Program-made: the position numbers and the translations under genes
The notes under the pieces: generated by a model
Told to the model about the DNA's origin: nothing
What the model saw: the letters and a program-made list of their open reading frames with translations, nothing else
Databases searched by the model: none
Source of the DNA: Actinoalloteichus fjordicus
GTDB lineage: Bacteria > Actinomycetota > Actinomycetes > Mycobacteriales > Pseudonocardiaceae
DNA: 64,000 nucleotides
Reading direction: 5' to 3'
Assembly: GCF_001941625.1 (NCBI RefSeq)
Contig: NZ_CP016076.1
Span: 2,542,001-2,606,000, forward strand
In this document: in pieces, positions 57,280-64,000 of the stretch
How the letters are laid out: every line of letters starts with the position of its first letter
Position numbering within the stretch: the first letter of the stretch is position 1

Positions 57280-58317
57280 GTGGACGACGATCGAACGAGA
57301 GAGTTCTCCAGGCGGACGCTGTTTCTGGCGGGCGGCGGCATCGGCGTCGCCGCGCTGCTCGGCTCGCTGGCGGCGCCGGGTGCTGCGGCCGATGCGGACG
57401 CCGCAGGAATGGACGCCGCCGGAATGCGCCTGGCAGGCGTGGACCCGGCCGCCGTGCCCGCATCGCGGCGCTTCGACCTCACCCAGCCCTCGCACGACCT
57501 GTTCCGGCACGTACGGCTGCACAACCGCACCGTCCAGCAGTCCTTCGCGTTCGACAACGTCAACCGTCGGCTGTTCGTCGCGCAGCGCAGAGACGGCTCG
57601 GCGTCCGGTGCAGGCAGCCTGTGCATCAGCAGACTGGACTTCAGCGGCAGGCTGCTGGGGCACATGTATCTGACCGGCTTCGGACATGGGGTCTCGTTCG
57701 GTGTGGACGCCAGTGGGACGACCTCCCGGCTGTGGACGGAGATCGAGGCCAACGGCAACGGCTACGGGCGGCGACTGGCCCGCTTCGACTTCGTTTCGGG
57801 ACGGACGCTCACCAACTCGTCGAGCCACCTGACCCGGTTGCCCGCGGTGGCCGGTGCCTCCGAACACACCTGCACGATCGACCCGGTGCACCGGAGGCTG
57901 ATCATTCGCTACCACACCAGCGCCGGAAAGCGATTCGCCGTCTACGCACTGGACCAGGTCACCGGTTCGACTCTCGGCCCGAAGCTGGCGGACGTCGCCC
58001 AGCCCTCCCTGGGCAGTCCCGCTCCGGTGTTCCAGGGCTACGCCGCCTACGGTCGCTATGTCTACCTGCTCACCGGAACGTCCTACGCAGACAGTCCCAC
58101 CTTGAACTCCAGGGTGACCAGCGTCGATCTCCAGACCGGGGCGATCCGACAGGGACCGGTGATCACCAGGGCCGGGTCGACGCTGTCCTTCCGGGAACCG
58201 GAGGGCATGGGCGTCTATCGCACCGCCGCGGGCCAGGATCGACTGTTCCTCGGCTTCGCCTCCGGTGCGACCGGCGATCGTCGTTCCAATCTCTTCTACA
58301 AGAACGTCCTGATCTGA
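57280..58317 (+). CDS. Tat-exported TagC-like beta-propeller protein
   Basis: A protein of 345 aa with a Tat signal (FSRRTLFLAGGG at about residues 9-20, then a hydrophobic run ending near APGAAADA). The mature part reads as a beta-propeller (QSFAFDNVNRRLFVAQ, LCISRLDFSGRLLGHMYLTGFGHGVSFGVD, LWTEIEANGNGYGRRLARFDF, FREPEGMGVYR), as in proteins named signalling protein or teichoic-acid biosynthesis C-like, related to the phage P68 receptor-binding/TagC propeller. There is no catalytic motif, so binding to a wall polymer or glycan is possible. GTG 57280 lies 8 nt after GAGGAGACG. It is monocistronic by appearance. Confidence 0.75.
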   Translation: MDDDRTREFSRRTLFLAGGGIGVAALLGSLAAPGAAADADAAGMDAAGMRLAGVDPAAVPASRRFDLTQPSHDLFRHVRLHNRTVQQSFAFDNVNRRLFVAQRRDGSASGAGSLCISRLDFSGRLLGHMYLTGFGHGVSFGVDASGTTSRLWTEIEANGNGYGRRLARFDFVSGRTLTNSSSHLTRLPAVAGASEHTCTIDPVHRRLIIRYHTSAGKRFAVYALDQVTGSTLGPKLADVAQPSLGSPAPVFQGYAAYGRYVYLLTGTSYADSPTLNSRVTSVDLQTGAIRQGPVITRAGSTLSFREPEGMGVYRTAAGQDRLFLGFASGATGDRRSNLFYKNVLI

Positions 58318-58566
58318 CGCGGCGACCGGGCGGCGGGATTCGCGGACTCGACGCGGCACCGGCGACGGGCCTCGTCGCCCGCCGTGAGGCCACACCGCCT
58401 CTCGCGAGACCACGCACCAGCTCCCGCCGTCGACGGCCGTTCTCGAGCCGGGCGGCGAGCGTGGTGCAGGGGCGTCCGACGGTCCGTCCAGCAGGCCCGG
58501 GGCCGACCCAGATCGTTGGCCGGGTCTGGTCCGGTACGCGCTGCTCGGCCTCGGCCGGGCTTCCGC

Positions 58567-59508
58567 TCAGCCGCGCATCGGACCCATGTCGGGGGCCATC
58601 CGCAGGATGGTGGTGCGGAACATGTAGGCCAGGGAGAGCACGACGATGCCGAGCATCTCCCGGTCGTCGCCGATCGAGGCCAGGTCTGCCGCCACCCGGT
58701 CCGGCTCGCCGTTGGCCATGTCACGGACGGAGCGGCCGGCGAAGAGCAGCGCCCGCCTGCGCGGATCCTCCACCGTCGACGGGTCCTCGGTCGCGGCGTC
58801 GAGATCGCCGCTGTGGTCGGCGGCGTCGACTCCGACCACACGGGTCACCACCTTGGCGCCGGGCGCCAGTCGCGAGCCGAGGGTGCGGGCGAGGAGTGTG
58901 ACGGCCTCGCGGAGTCGTTCCGGACTGGTCAGCAGCGCGCCCGCCGCCGTCGCGCCCGGCGTACCGTCCTCCAGCCACATCCGGGTGACGACGAGTGCCA
59001 TGTCCCGGATCAGTCGCTCGTCGTACTCGCCGCGCGCGCCGGTCGACAGCCACTGCGTGAGCATGACGTAGTGCGACGGCACGGCGAACGGCGAGATCGC
59101 ACTGCTGACGACTCTGGCGAACGTCTCGGTGAGCGCCTCCTGATCCGCCCCGGACCAGGCGGTGATGCCGGAGCAGATCCGCCGGGCGGCAGGCTCGTCG
59201 CCCGCCACCGTGGCGTCGAACAGCTCACCGACGGCGTGCATCCACAATTCACGATTGGGCGCCGGGTTCGGTGGCGCAGGCACCCGGACGCCGCCGTTCT
59301 CGTCATGCCTGGCGAACCGCACGATCGTGTCCGTCCAGTGCCGCAGCAGCGCGGTGAGTCGATCGGCGTCGAGGACCTCGGTCACGACCCTCCGAAGCTG
59401 ATCGGTGTCCGTAGCCCTGATCGCCACGACGGCACGGTCCGACCAGTCGACGATGTCGGCGGCCTTCCCATGGCGCGGATTCGAGCTCTGGTCCGACAAC
59501 TGCGTCAT
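58567..59508 (-). CDS. Uncharacterised helical protein
   Basis: A protein of 313 aa without a signal peptide, membrane segment or motif that I recognise. It is mainly alpha-helical and acidic, with regions such as LRRVVTEVLDADRLTALLRHWTDTIVRFA, NRELWMHAVGELFDATVAGDEPAARRI and a C-terminal hydrophobic helix LGIVVLSLAYMFRTTILRM. The start is uncertain: ATG 59508 touches GGAGGG, whose spacing is too short, and upstream GTG or TTG codons are possible. It is not part of the mycobacterial gene order around hemH. Its function is unknown. Confidence 0.6.
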   Translation of the reverse strand: MTQLSDQSSNPRHGKAADIVDWSDRAVVAIRATDTDQLRRVVTEVLDADRLTALLRHWTDTIVRFARHDENGGVRVPAPPNPAPNRELWMHAVGELFDATVAGDEPAARRICSGITAWSGADQEALTETFARVVSSAISPFAVPSHYVMLTQWLSTGARGEYDERLIRDMALVVTRMWLEDGTPGATAAGALLTSPERLREAVTLLARTLGSRLAPGAKVVTRVVGVDAADHSGDLDAATEDPSTVEDPRRRALLFAGRSVRDMANGEPDRVAADLASIGDDREMLGIVVLSLAYMFRTTILRMAPDMGPMRG

Positions 59509-59605
59509 CCCTCCAGGAGACAAGGGTGCGCGCACCTTCGCGCACCCGGTCGCCGGAGCAGCCGATCGTCCGGCCGACCGCGCCGTCGGAGGCGGATCAC
59601 GACGA

Positions 59606-60382
59606 TCAGTGCTTCTCGGCACGCTCACTGAGGATACGGGCGGCGTCGTCCACCGCGGTCATCCTCGCGGCCCGCACGGCCGCCTTGATCGGACGCAGCG
59701 CCTCGTCGCGCGCTCTGGCGGCCGAGGCGGACAACGCGCCGCCCGGCGCGTCGCGGCCTGCGACGTCCAGGATCGCGGCCACCTCGGCGGCACGCTCCAG
59801 CACGCGGAGCGCCCGTTGCGGCATGCCCTCCGGCCAGTCCGGCATCGGTCGGGACGCGAGAGCCTCGGCGATCTCCTCCCGAACCCCGGGGCGTCGCCGA
59901 GCCACGCCGAGTTCGGTGAGGGCGGTTGCGGCCTGCCGCATCGCTGCGGCGAGTCCGTGCTCGGCCTCGCCGATCGGATGATATTCGACCGGCGGCATCA
60001 GCTCGGGCAGCGTGTGGACGGTCCACCACATCAGCCCTTCCGGGCCGATCTCCGGAACCAGCGCGAGGCCTGCCTCGGGGAACAGCGCGGCCTCCTGGGC
60101 ACGCAGCGCATCCTCCGCGAACCCACCGGGTCCGCCGAGACCCCGCACATCGCCCGCGACGGGGAGCACGAGACGGGCGGTGGTGGCGGGGGAGCGGCGC
60201 AGCGCCGCGAGCAGCATCGCCGGGGCGACCGCCTGCTCATCCGGTCCGGGAAGGTCGGTGATCGTCGCCGTCCGCTGGTCGGCGGCACGCACCTCATGCG
60301 CCTGCGCCCAGACACGCAGCGCATCCAACACGTCGTCCGCGGCGGCTGCTCCTCGCAGCCAGGCCGAGGTCCAGGTCACCAT
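59606..60382 (-). CDS. Conserved hypothetical protein (Rv1486c position)
   Basis: A protein of 258 aa. The N-terminal two-thirds have mixed alpha/beta character (WLRGAAAADDVLDALRVWAQAHEV, ARLVLPVAGDVRGLGGP, ALVPEIGPEGLMWWTVHTLPELMPPVEYHPIGEAEHGL), and the C-terminal part is helical and Ala/Arg-rich. ATG 60382 gives MVTWTSAW as the natural N-terminus. It occupies the place of Rv1486c, between hemH and the nfeD/SPFH pair, on the opposite strand as in mycobacteria. The function is not known; no catalytic motif is recognised. Confidence 0.72.
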   Translation of the reverse strand: MVTWTSAWLRGAAAADDVLDALRVWAQAHEVRAADQRTATITDLPGPDEQAVAPAMLLAALRRSPATTARLVLPVAGDVRGLGGPGGFAEDALRAQEAALFPEAGLALVPEIGPEGLMWWTVHTLPELMPPVEYHPIGEAEHGLAAAMRQAATALTELGVARRRPGVREEIAEALASRPMPDWPEGMPQRALRVLERAAEVAAILDVAGRDAPGGALSASAARARDEALRPIKAAVRAARMTAVDDAARILSERAEKH

Positions 60383-60490
60383 CGTCGCACTTGGGCATGG
60401 CACGCCGACGGAGGTTACCCGCACGCCGTCCCGACGCGCACGACGCCCGGTGAATGGACCCGGCGCACCCTCGGTCGTAGGGTCGATCGG

Positions 60491-61324
60491 GTGACTCCCC
60501 GTTACGGCAACGCCGACTACGGCCCCGACGTTCTCGCCGGCCGACGCGACCGGGCGCCCGTGTCGGAGGTGCCCACGGTGCCCGCCACGATCGACCTGGT
60601 CGTCGAGGACGTCGGCGGGTTCTGCGGCGCCGTCGTGCACTGCGACCGCGTCGGAGTGACCTTGGAGGACCGGCACGGTGTCCGTCGGGTCTTCCCGCTG
60701 CGACCGGCGGGGTTCCTGCTGGAGGGCAGGCCGGTGACGTTGACGGTGCCGCCTCGGACGCCGCCGTCGGCGGGGACGCGCTCGGCGTCGGGCTCGGTAC
60801 GGGTCGAGGGCCTGCGGGCGAGGACCGCGCGGGCGAGCCGGATCTGGGTCGAGGGCGTGCACGACGCCGAGCTGTTGGAGCGGGTCTGGGGTCACGACCT
60901 GCGTGTGGAGGGCGTCGTCGTCGAGCCGTTGCAGGGCGTCGATCACCTGGCCGATGCGCTGGCGGAGTTCGGCCCGCAGTCGCATCGTCGGGTGGGCGTG
61001 CTGGTGGATCATCTGGTGCCGGGCAGCAAGGAGTCCCGACTGGTCGCGGCCGTCGACTCGCCGCACGTGCTGGTCACCGGCCACCCGTATGTCGACGTCT
61101 GGGAGGCGGTCCGACCCTCGGCCGTGGGCATCGATGCCTGGCCCTCGATCCCGAGGGGGATCGAGTGGAAGCTGGGCGTCTGCGCCGAGCTGGGCTGGGG
61201 AGAACCTGCGGAAGGCTGGCGGCGGGTGCTCGCGGGGGTACGCGGCTATCGCGATCTCGAGACGCCGTTGATCGGCGCCGTCGAGCGCCTCATCGACTTC
61301 GTGACCGGGCCCGACTCGGACTGA
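60491..61324 (+). CDS. DUF3097 protein
   Basis: A soluble protein of 277 aa of the DUF3097 family. Signatures are the N-terminal RYGNADYGPDVLA, FPLRPAGFLLEGRPVTL, IWVEGVHDAELLERVWGHDLRVEGVVVEPLQGVDHL (about 117-152, a TOPRIM-like acidic block) and GVLVDHLVPGSKESRL. The E-G-x-x-D-A-E pattern followed by D-H-L suggests a metal-dependent nucleotidyl or nuclease fold, but this is unproven. GTG 60491 begins the family start. It is divergent from the Rv1486c-like gene 108 bp away. Confidence 0.83.
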   Translation: MTPRYGNADYGPDVLAGRRDRAPVSEVPTVPATIDLVVEDVGGFCGAVVHCDRVGVTLEDRHGVRRVFPLRPAGFLLEGRPVTLTVPPRTPPSAGTRSASGSVRVEGLRARTARASRIWVEGVHDAELLERVWGHDLRVEGVVVEPLQGVDHLADALAEFGPQSHRRVGVLVDHLVPGSKESRLVAAVDSPHVLVTGHPYVDVWEAVRPSAVGIDAWPSIPRGIEWKLGVCAELGWGEPAEGWRRVLAGVRGYRDLETPLIGAVERLIDFVTGPDSD

Positions 61325-61579
61325 AAGCCCCCTGCCGTGTTCGCCCCGATCTCGTCGGCCCCAGACGGGATCGGCGCCGTTCCCGGCAGCGGTGTCGGGA
61401 ACGACAGGCCCGGCCGCCGGGGACCGGCAGGGAGATCCGTGCTGCCGCGAGTCGACGTGCCGAGTGCGCCGCTCGCCTGCGCCGCCGCACCGGTTTCCGG
61501 GTACGAGATCAAGATCACACTCCGGTCACGCCGTGCTTCTCGTCACACCCGAGTCCACCGAGTCTGCCACCATGGAGCC

Positions 61580-62011
61580 ATGGCAGCCCTGATCTGGGTC
61601 ATCGCGGGAGCACTGCTCATCGCGGCCGAGGTGCTGTCCGGAAACCTGGTCATGCTGATGCTCGGCGTCGGAGCGCTCATCGCCGCCATCTCGGCGGGGG
61701 TGGGCCTGCCCCTGTGGATCGACGTGATCGTGTTCGGCCTCTCCTCGGTAGGACTGGTCGTCCTCGCCCGGCCGGTCCTGCGCAGGCGGATGGGCCGGGG
61801 CGAGTTGACCGCGAAGACCAATGCCGAGGCCCTGGTCGGCGAGAAGGCCACGGTCGTGACCGAGGTGAACGCCGACGGCGGCCTGGTCAAGCTGGCAGGC
61901 GAGGTCTGGTCGGCCCGCAGCCTCGACGAGACCCAGGTCCTGGAAGAGGGCCGCATCGTCACCGTCATGGAGATCTCCGGCGCGACCGCCGTGGTCTGGG
62001 ACACCCCGTGA
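61580..62011 (+). CDS. NfeD-like membrane protein
   Basis: A protein of 143 aa with three hydrophobic helices in residues 3-75 (LIWVIAGALLIAAEVLSGNLVMLMLGVGALIAAISAGVG and LWIDVIVFGLSSVGLVVLA) and a C-terminal OB-fold-like NfeD domain (about 90-143: LVGEKATVVTEVNADGGLVKLAGEVWSARS). NfeD proteins partner with SPFH/flotillin-like proteins, and the next gene is one. ATG 61580 is preferred; GGAG is close. It matches Rv1487. Confidence 0.87.
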   Translation: MAALIWVIAGALLIAAEVLSGNLVMLMLGVGALIAAISAGVGLPLWIDVIVFGLSSVGLVVLARPVLRRRMGRGELTAKTNAEALVGEKATVVTEVNADGGLVKLAGEVWSARSLDETQVLEEGRIVTVMEISGATAVVWDTP

Positions 62012-62069
62012 ACGAGGGGACCGCCCGCTCATCCGGGGCGTCCGGTCTCCACTGGAGGTTTCAAGGAAG

Positions 62070-63326
62070 ATGACGCTCTTCATCGTGTTGGCAGTGATCG
62101 TGCTGCTGATCATCACGGTCGTGTCGCAGGCCGTGCTGGTGATTCCGCAGGCGACCGCGGCTGTGATCGAGAGACTCGGACGGTTCCGTACCGTGGCGGC
62201 GCCGGGACTGAACTTCCTGGTGCCCTTCTTCGATCGGGTGCGGGCCAGGATCGACCTCCGCGAGCAGGTGGTCTCGTTCCCGCCGCAGCCGGTGATCACC
62301 GAGGACAACCTGACGGTCTCCATCGACACGGTGGTCTACTTCCAGGTCACGGACCCGCGTGCGGCGGTCTACGAGATCTCCGACTACATCATCGGCGTCG
62401 AGCAGTTGACCACCACGACGCTGCGCAACGTGGTCGGCGGGATGACCCTGGAACAGACGTTGACCTCCCGCGACCAGATCAACGGCCAGTTGCGGGGCGT
62501 CCTCGACGAGGCGACGGGTCGCTGGGGCATCCGGGTCGCCAGGGTCGAGCTGAAGGCGATCGATCCGCCGCCCTCCATCCAGGACTCGATGGAGAAGCAG
62601 ATGCGTGCCGACCGGGAGAAGCGTGCCATGATCCTCACCGCCGAGGGCGAGCGGGAGTCGGCGATCAAGACGGCGGAGGGCCAGAAGCAGTCCCAGATCC
62701 TCGGTGCCGAGGGCGCCAAGCAGGCCGCCATCCTCGGCGCCGAGGGCGAACGGCAGGCCGCCATCATGCGTGCCCAGGGGGAGCGGGCGGCTCGCTACCT
62801 TCAGGCGCAGGGTCAGGCCAAGGCCATCGAGAAGGTCTTCGCCGCCGTCAAGGCGGGCAAGCCGACTCCCGAGCTGCTGGCCTATCAGTACCTCCAGACG
62901 CTGCCGCAGATGGCACAGGGCGACGCGAACAAGGTGTGGGTGATCCCCAGCGACTTCAACAAGTCCCTGGAGGGCTTCGCCAGGATGCTCGGGGACAAGG
63001 GCGACGACGGCGTCTTCCGCTACGAGCCGCCCACGGAGGACGTTCCGGAATCGCGACCGGAGGAGGAGGACGAGTCGATCGCGAGCTGGTTCGACACCTC
63101 GTCCGACCCCAAGGTCGCCGAGGCGGTGCGTGCCGCCGAGGAGGTGGCGCGCAAGGAGGTGCCCAGCCCGGTGTCCGGTCTGGGCAGTTCGGCTCGGTCG
63201 AGCGCGCGCGCCGTCGACACGCCTGCGACCGGCCCGACCCTGCCGGGAGCCGCGCAGCGGCCTCCGTTGGGCACGGGTGAGCCTGCACCGGGTCAGCAGC
63301 CGGAATCGGGCGACTCGCGCGGCTGA
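62070..63326 (+). CDS. SPFH/Band-7 (stomatin-like) membrane protein
   Basis: A protein of 418 aa: N-terminal membrane hairpin or helix (about residues 2-24), Band-7/SPFH domain (about 28-190: VIERLGRFRTVAAPGLNFLVPFFD, ITEDNLTVSIDTVVYFQVTDP, WGIRVARVELKAIDPP), an Ala/Glu/Gln-rich coiled coil with repeated AEGERQA/AEGAKQA units (about 190-260), and a long disordered Pro/Glu/Ser-rich tail (about 325-418). It probably forms a membrane ring with the NfeD partner encoded 58 bp upstream, as in Rv1487-Rv1488. ATG 62070 follows AAGGAAG. Confidence 0.92.
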   Translation: MTLFIVLAVIVLLIITVVSQAVLVIPQATAAVIERLGRFRTVAAPGLNFLVPFFDRVRARIDLREQVVSFPPQPVITEDNLTVSIDTVVYFQVTDPRAAVYEISDYIIGVEQLTTTTLRNVVGGMTLEQTLTSRDQINGQLRGVLDEATGRWGIRVARVELKAIDPPPSIQDSMEKQMRADREKRAMILTAEGERESAIKTAEGQKQSQILGAEGAKQAAILGAEGERQAAIMRAQGERAARYLQAQGQAKAIEKVFAAVKAGKPTPELLAYQYLQTLPQMAQGDANKVWVIPSDFNKSLEGFARMLGDKGDDGVFRYEPPTEDVPESRPEEEDESIASWFDTSSDPKVAEAVRAAEEVARKEVPSPVSGLGSSARSSARAVDTPATGPTLPGAAQRPPLGTGEPAPGQQPESGDSRG

Positions 63327-63508
63327 GAGCAGACGGTGCCGGGGCCCCGTCCTGCCACGTCCTTCGTGGCCGAGCGGTCCACGGGCCTCGGTGCCTGCTC
63401 CTGCCTCGGACGTCGGCGGGTGGCCGGTCGTCGCCGGTGACGAGATCGTTACCCTCAGCGCCCGGCAGCCGGCCTGACGCCGGCGTGTCGGTGCGGTTTG
63501 ATGATCAC

Positions 63509-64000
63509 GTGTCGGCGACTGAGCGAATTGATCCGGTGGCCCGGCGTTCCCTTCCTGCGCATCGAGACCTCGTCTTTGCCGCCCTCGCCGCCGGTGATCA
63601 CTCACGGGCGGCCGAGCTGAGCGAGGCGGCGCTGTTCGCTGTGCAGCAGTGGCAGGCGGCGCCGGACAGGGTCCAGACCGGGCTGATCCACGAGTTGCTC
63701 GACGCGCATGCCGAGGCCTGTAGGCACGGGGCCAGGTCCGGACCCCCGTTGGCCGACTGGCTGCTGAAGCTCCAGCTCGATCGACCCGGTCTGTTCGATC
63801 CGGCGCTGGTCGACTGGGCGGACGCACTGGGTGCGGCGGGCCTGGCCGCCTACCGTCACACGGTCGAGGCCGAATGCGCCGGGCTGCCCGTCGTCCCCTA
63901 TGGCGGCATTCAGTTCCAGGACCGTCGACGGCGGACGGTGCTGCGCATGACCGAGGAGTTGGCCGATCATCTCGGCTGCGTCGATCTGACGGTCTTACAA
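63509..64000 (+). CDS. Unidentified protein, 3'-truncated by window end
   Basis: An open frame of at least 164 codons that continues beyond the window. It is helical and Ala/Leu/Asp-rich (RDLVFAALAAGDHSRAAELSEAALFAVQQW, IHELLDAHAEACRHGA, PLADWLLKLQLDRP, LVDWADALGAAGLAAYRHTVEAE), similar in style to tetratricopeptide-like repeats in DUF6880-type proteins; this is only a resemblance. GTG 63509 is chosen; GTG 63491 in the same frame is possible, and neither has a good ribosome site. There is no signal peptide. Confidence 0.6.
   Translation, partial: MSATERIDPVARRSLPAHRDLVFAALAAGDHSRAAELSEAALFAVQQWQAAPDRVQTGLIHELLDAHAEACRHGARSGPPLADWLLKLQLDRPGLFDPALVDWADALGAAGLAAYRHTVEAECAGLPVVPYGGIQFQDRRRRTVLRMTEELADHLGCVDLTVLQ

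Overview
This window is 64 kb of very GC-rich actinobacterial chromosome, about 70% G+C by eye, with many GTG starts, strong GGAGG-type ribosome sites and GTGA/ATGA overlaps. Mycothiol-linked (mscR) and ergothioneine (egtABCD) redox genes, a GarA/OdhI-type FHA protein, an EspR-like regulator, a RipA-like NlpC/P60 hydrolase and an FeS-cysteine ferrochelatase all point to Actinomycetia. The gene set suits Pseudonocardiales, perhaps an Actinoalloteichus-like genus; the genus is an inference. I saw no phage, insertion sequence, CRISPR array or tRNA.

Layout. 1-5.6 kb: 5'-truncated metE, then the mscR-MBL pair and a solA-like flavin oxidase. 6.4-8.9 kb: a three-gene cassette (EspR-like XRE regulator, ImmA/IrrE zinc protease, seven-TM MAB_1171c-like protein) behind a promoter with repeated AGTGGA boxes. 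9-10.7 kb: LLM oxidoreductase and Fe/Mn superoxide dismutase. 11.4-19.2 kb: pgsA2-gcvH-garA-merR-DUF151-merR-gcvP, the gene order known from mycobacteria (Rv1822-Rv1832), with a tandem glycine riboswitch before gcvP. 19.6-25 kb: a seryl-tRNA synthetase unlike the usual actinobacterial enzyme, a substrate-binding protein and two CNNM/CorC-like membrane proteins. 25.4-26.8 kb: a POT peptide transporter.

26.9-63.3 kb: the block acnR...acn-ripA-moxR-DUF58-VWA-fabG-fabI-hemH-Rv1486c-like-NfeD-SPFH, matching mycobacterial Rv1474c-Rv1488 in order. It is interrupted twice. Between acnR and acn lie egtABCD, a secreted HNH lipoprotein and two tandem multicopper oxidases. Between ripA and moxR lie a LysR/EamA pair and a MobA-like transferase. 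An almost ideal AcnR operator remains in the acn promoter although acnR now lies about 11 kb away. Between fabG and fabI is a 1.1-kb spacer with two arrays of degenerate 15-bp repeats. The window ends inside an unidentified gene.

Themes: one-carbon and glycine metabolism (metE, gcvH, gcvP, solA, mscR), thiol and redox defence (mscR, egtABCD, sod, multicopper oxidases), TCA control (garA, acnR, acn), envelope and lipid synthesis (pgsA2, fabG, fabI, ripA-like gene, moxR cluster) and haem synthesis (hemH). The least explained items are the XRE-ImmA-MAB_1171c cassette, the 15-bp arrays, the decapeptide-repeat insert in EgtC, the atypical SerRS and the paired palindromes upstream of garA.
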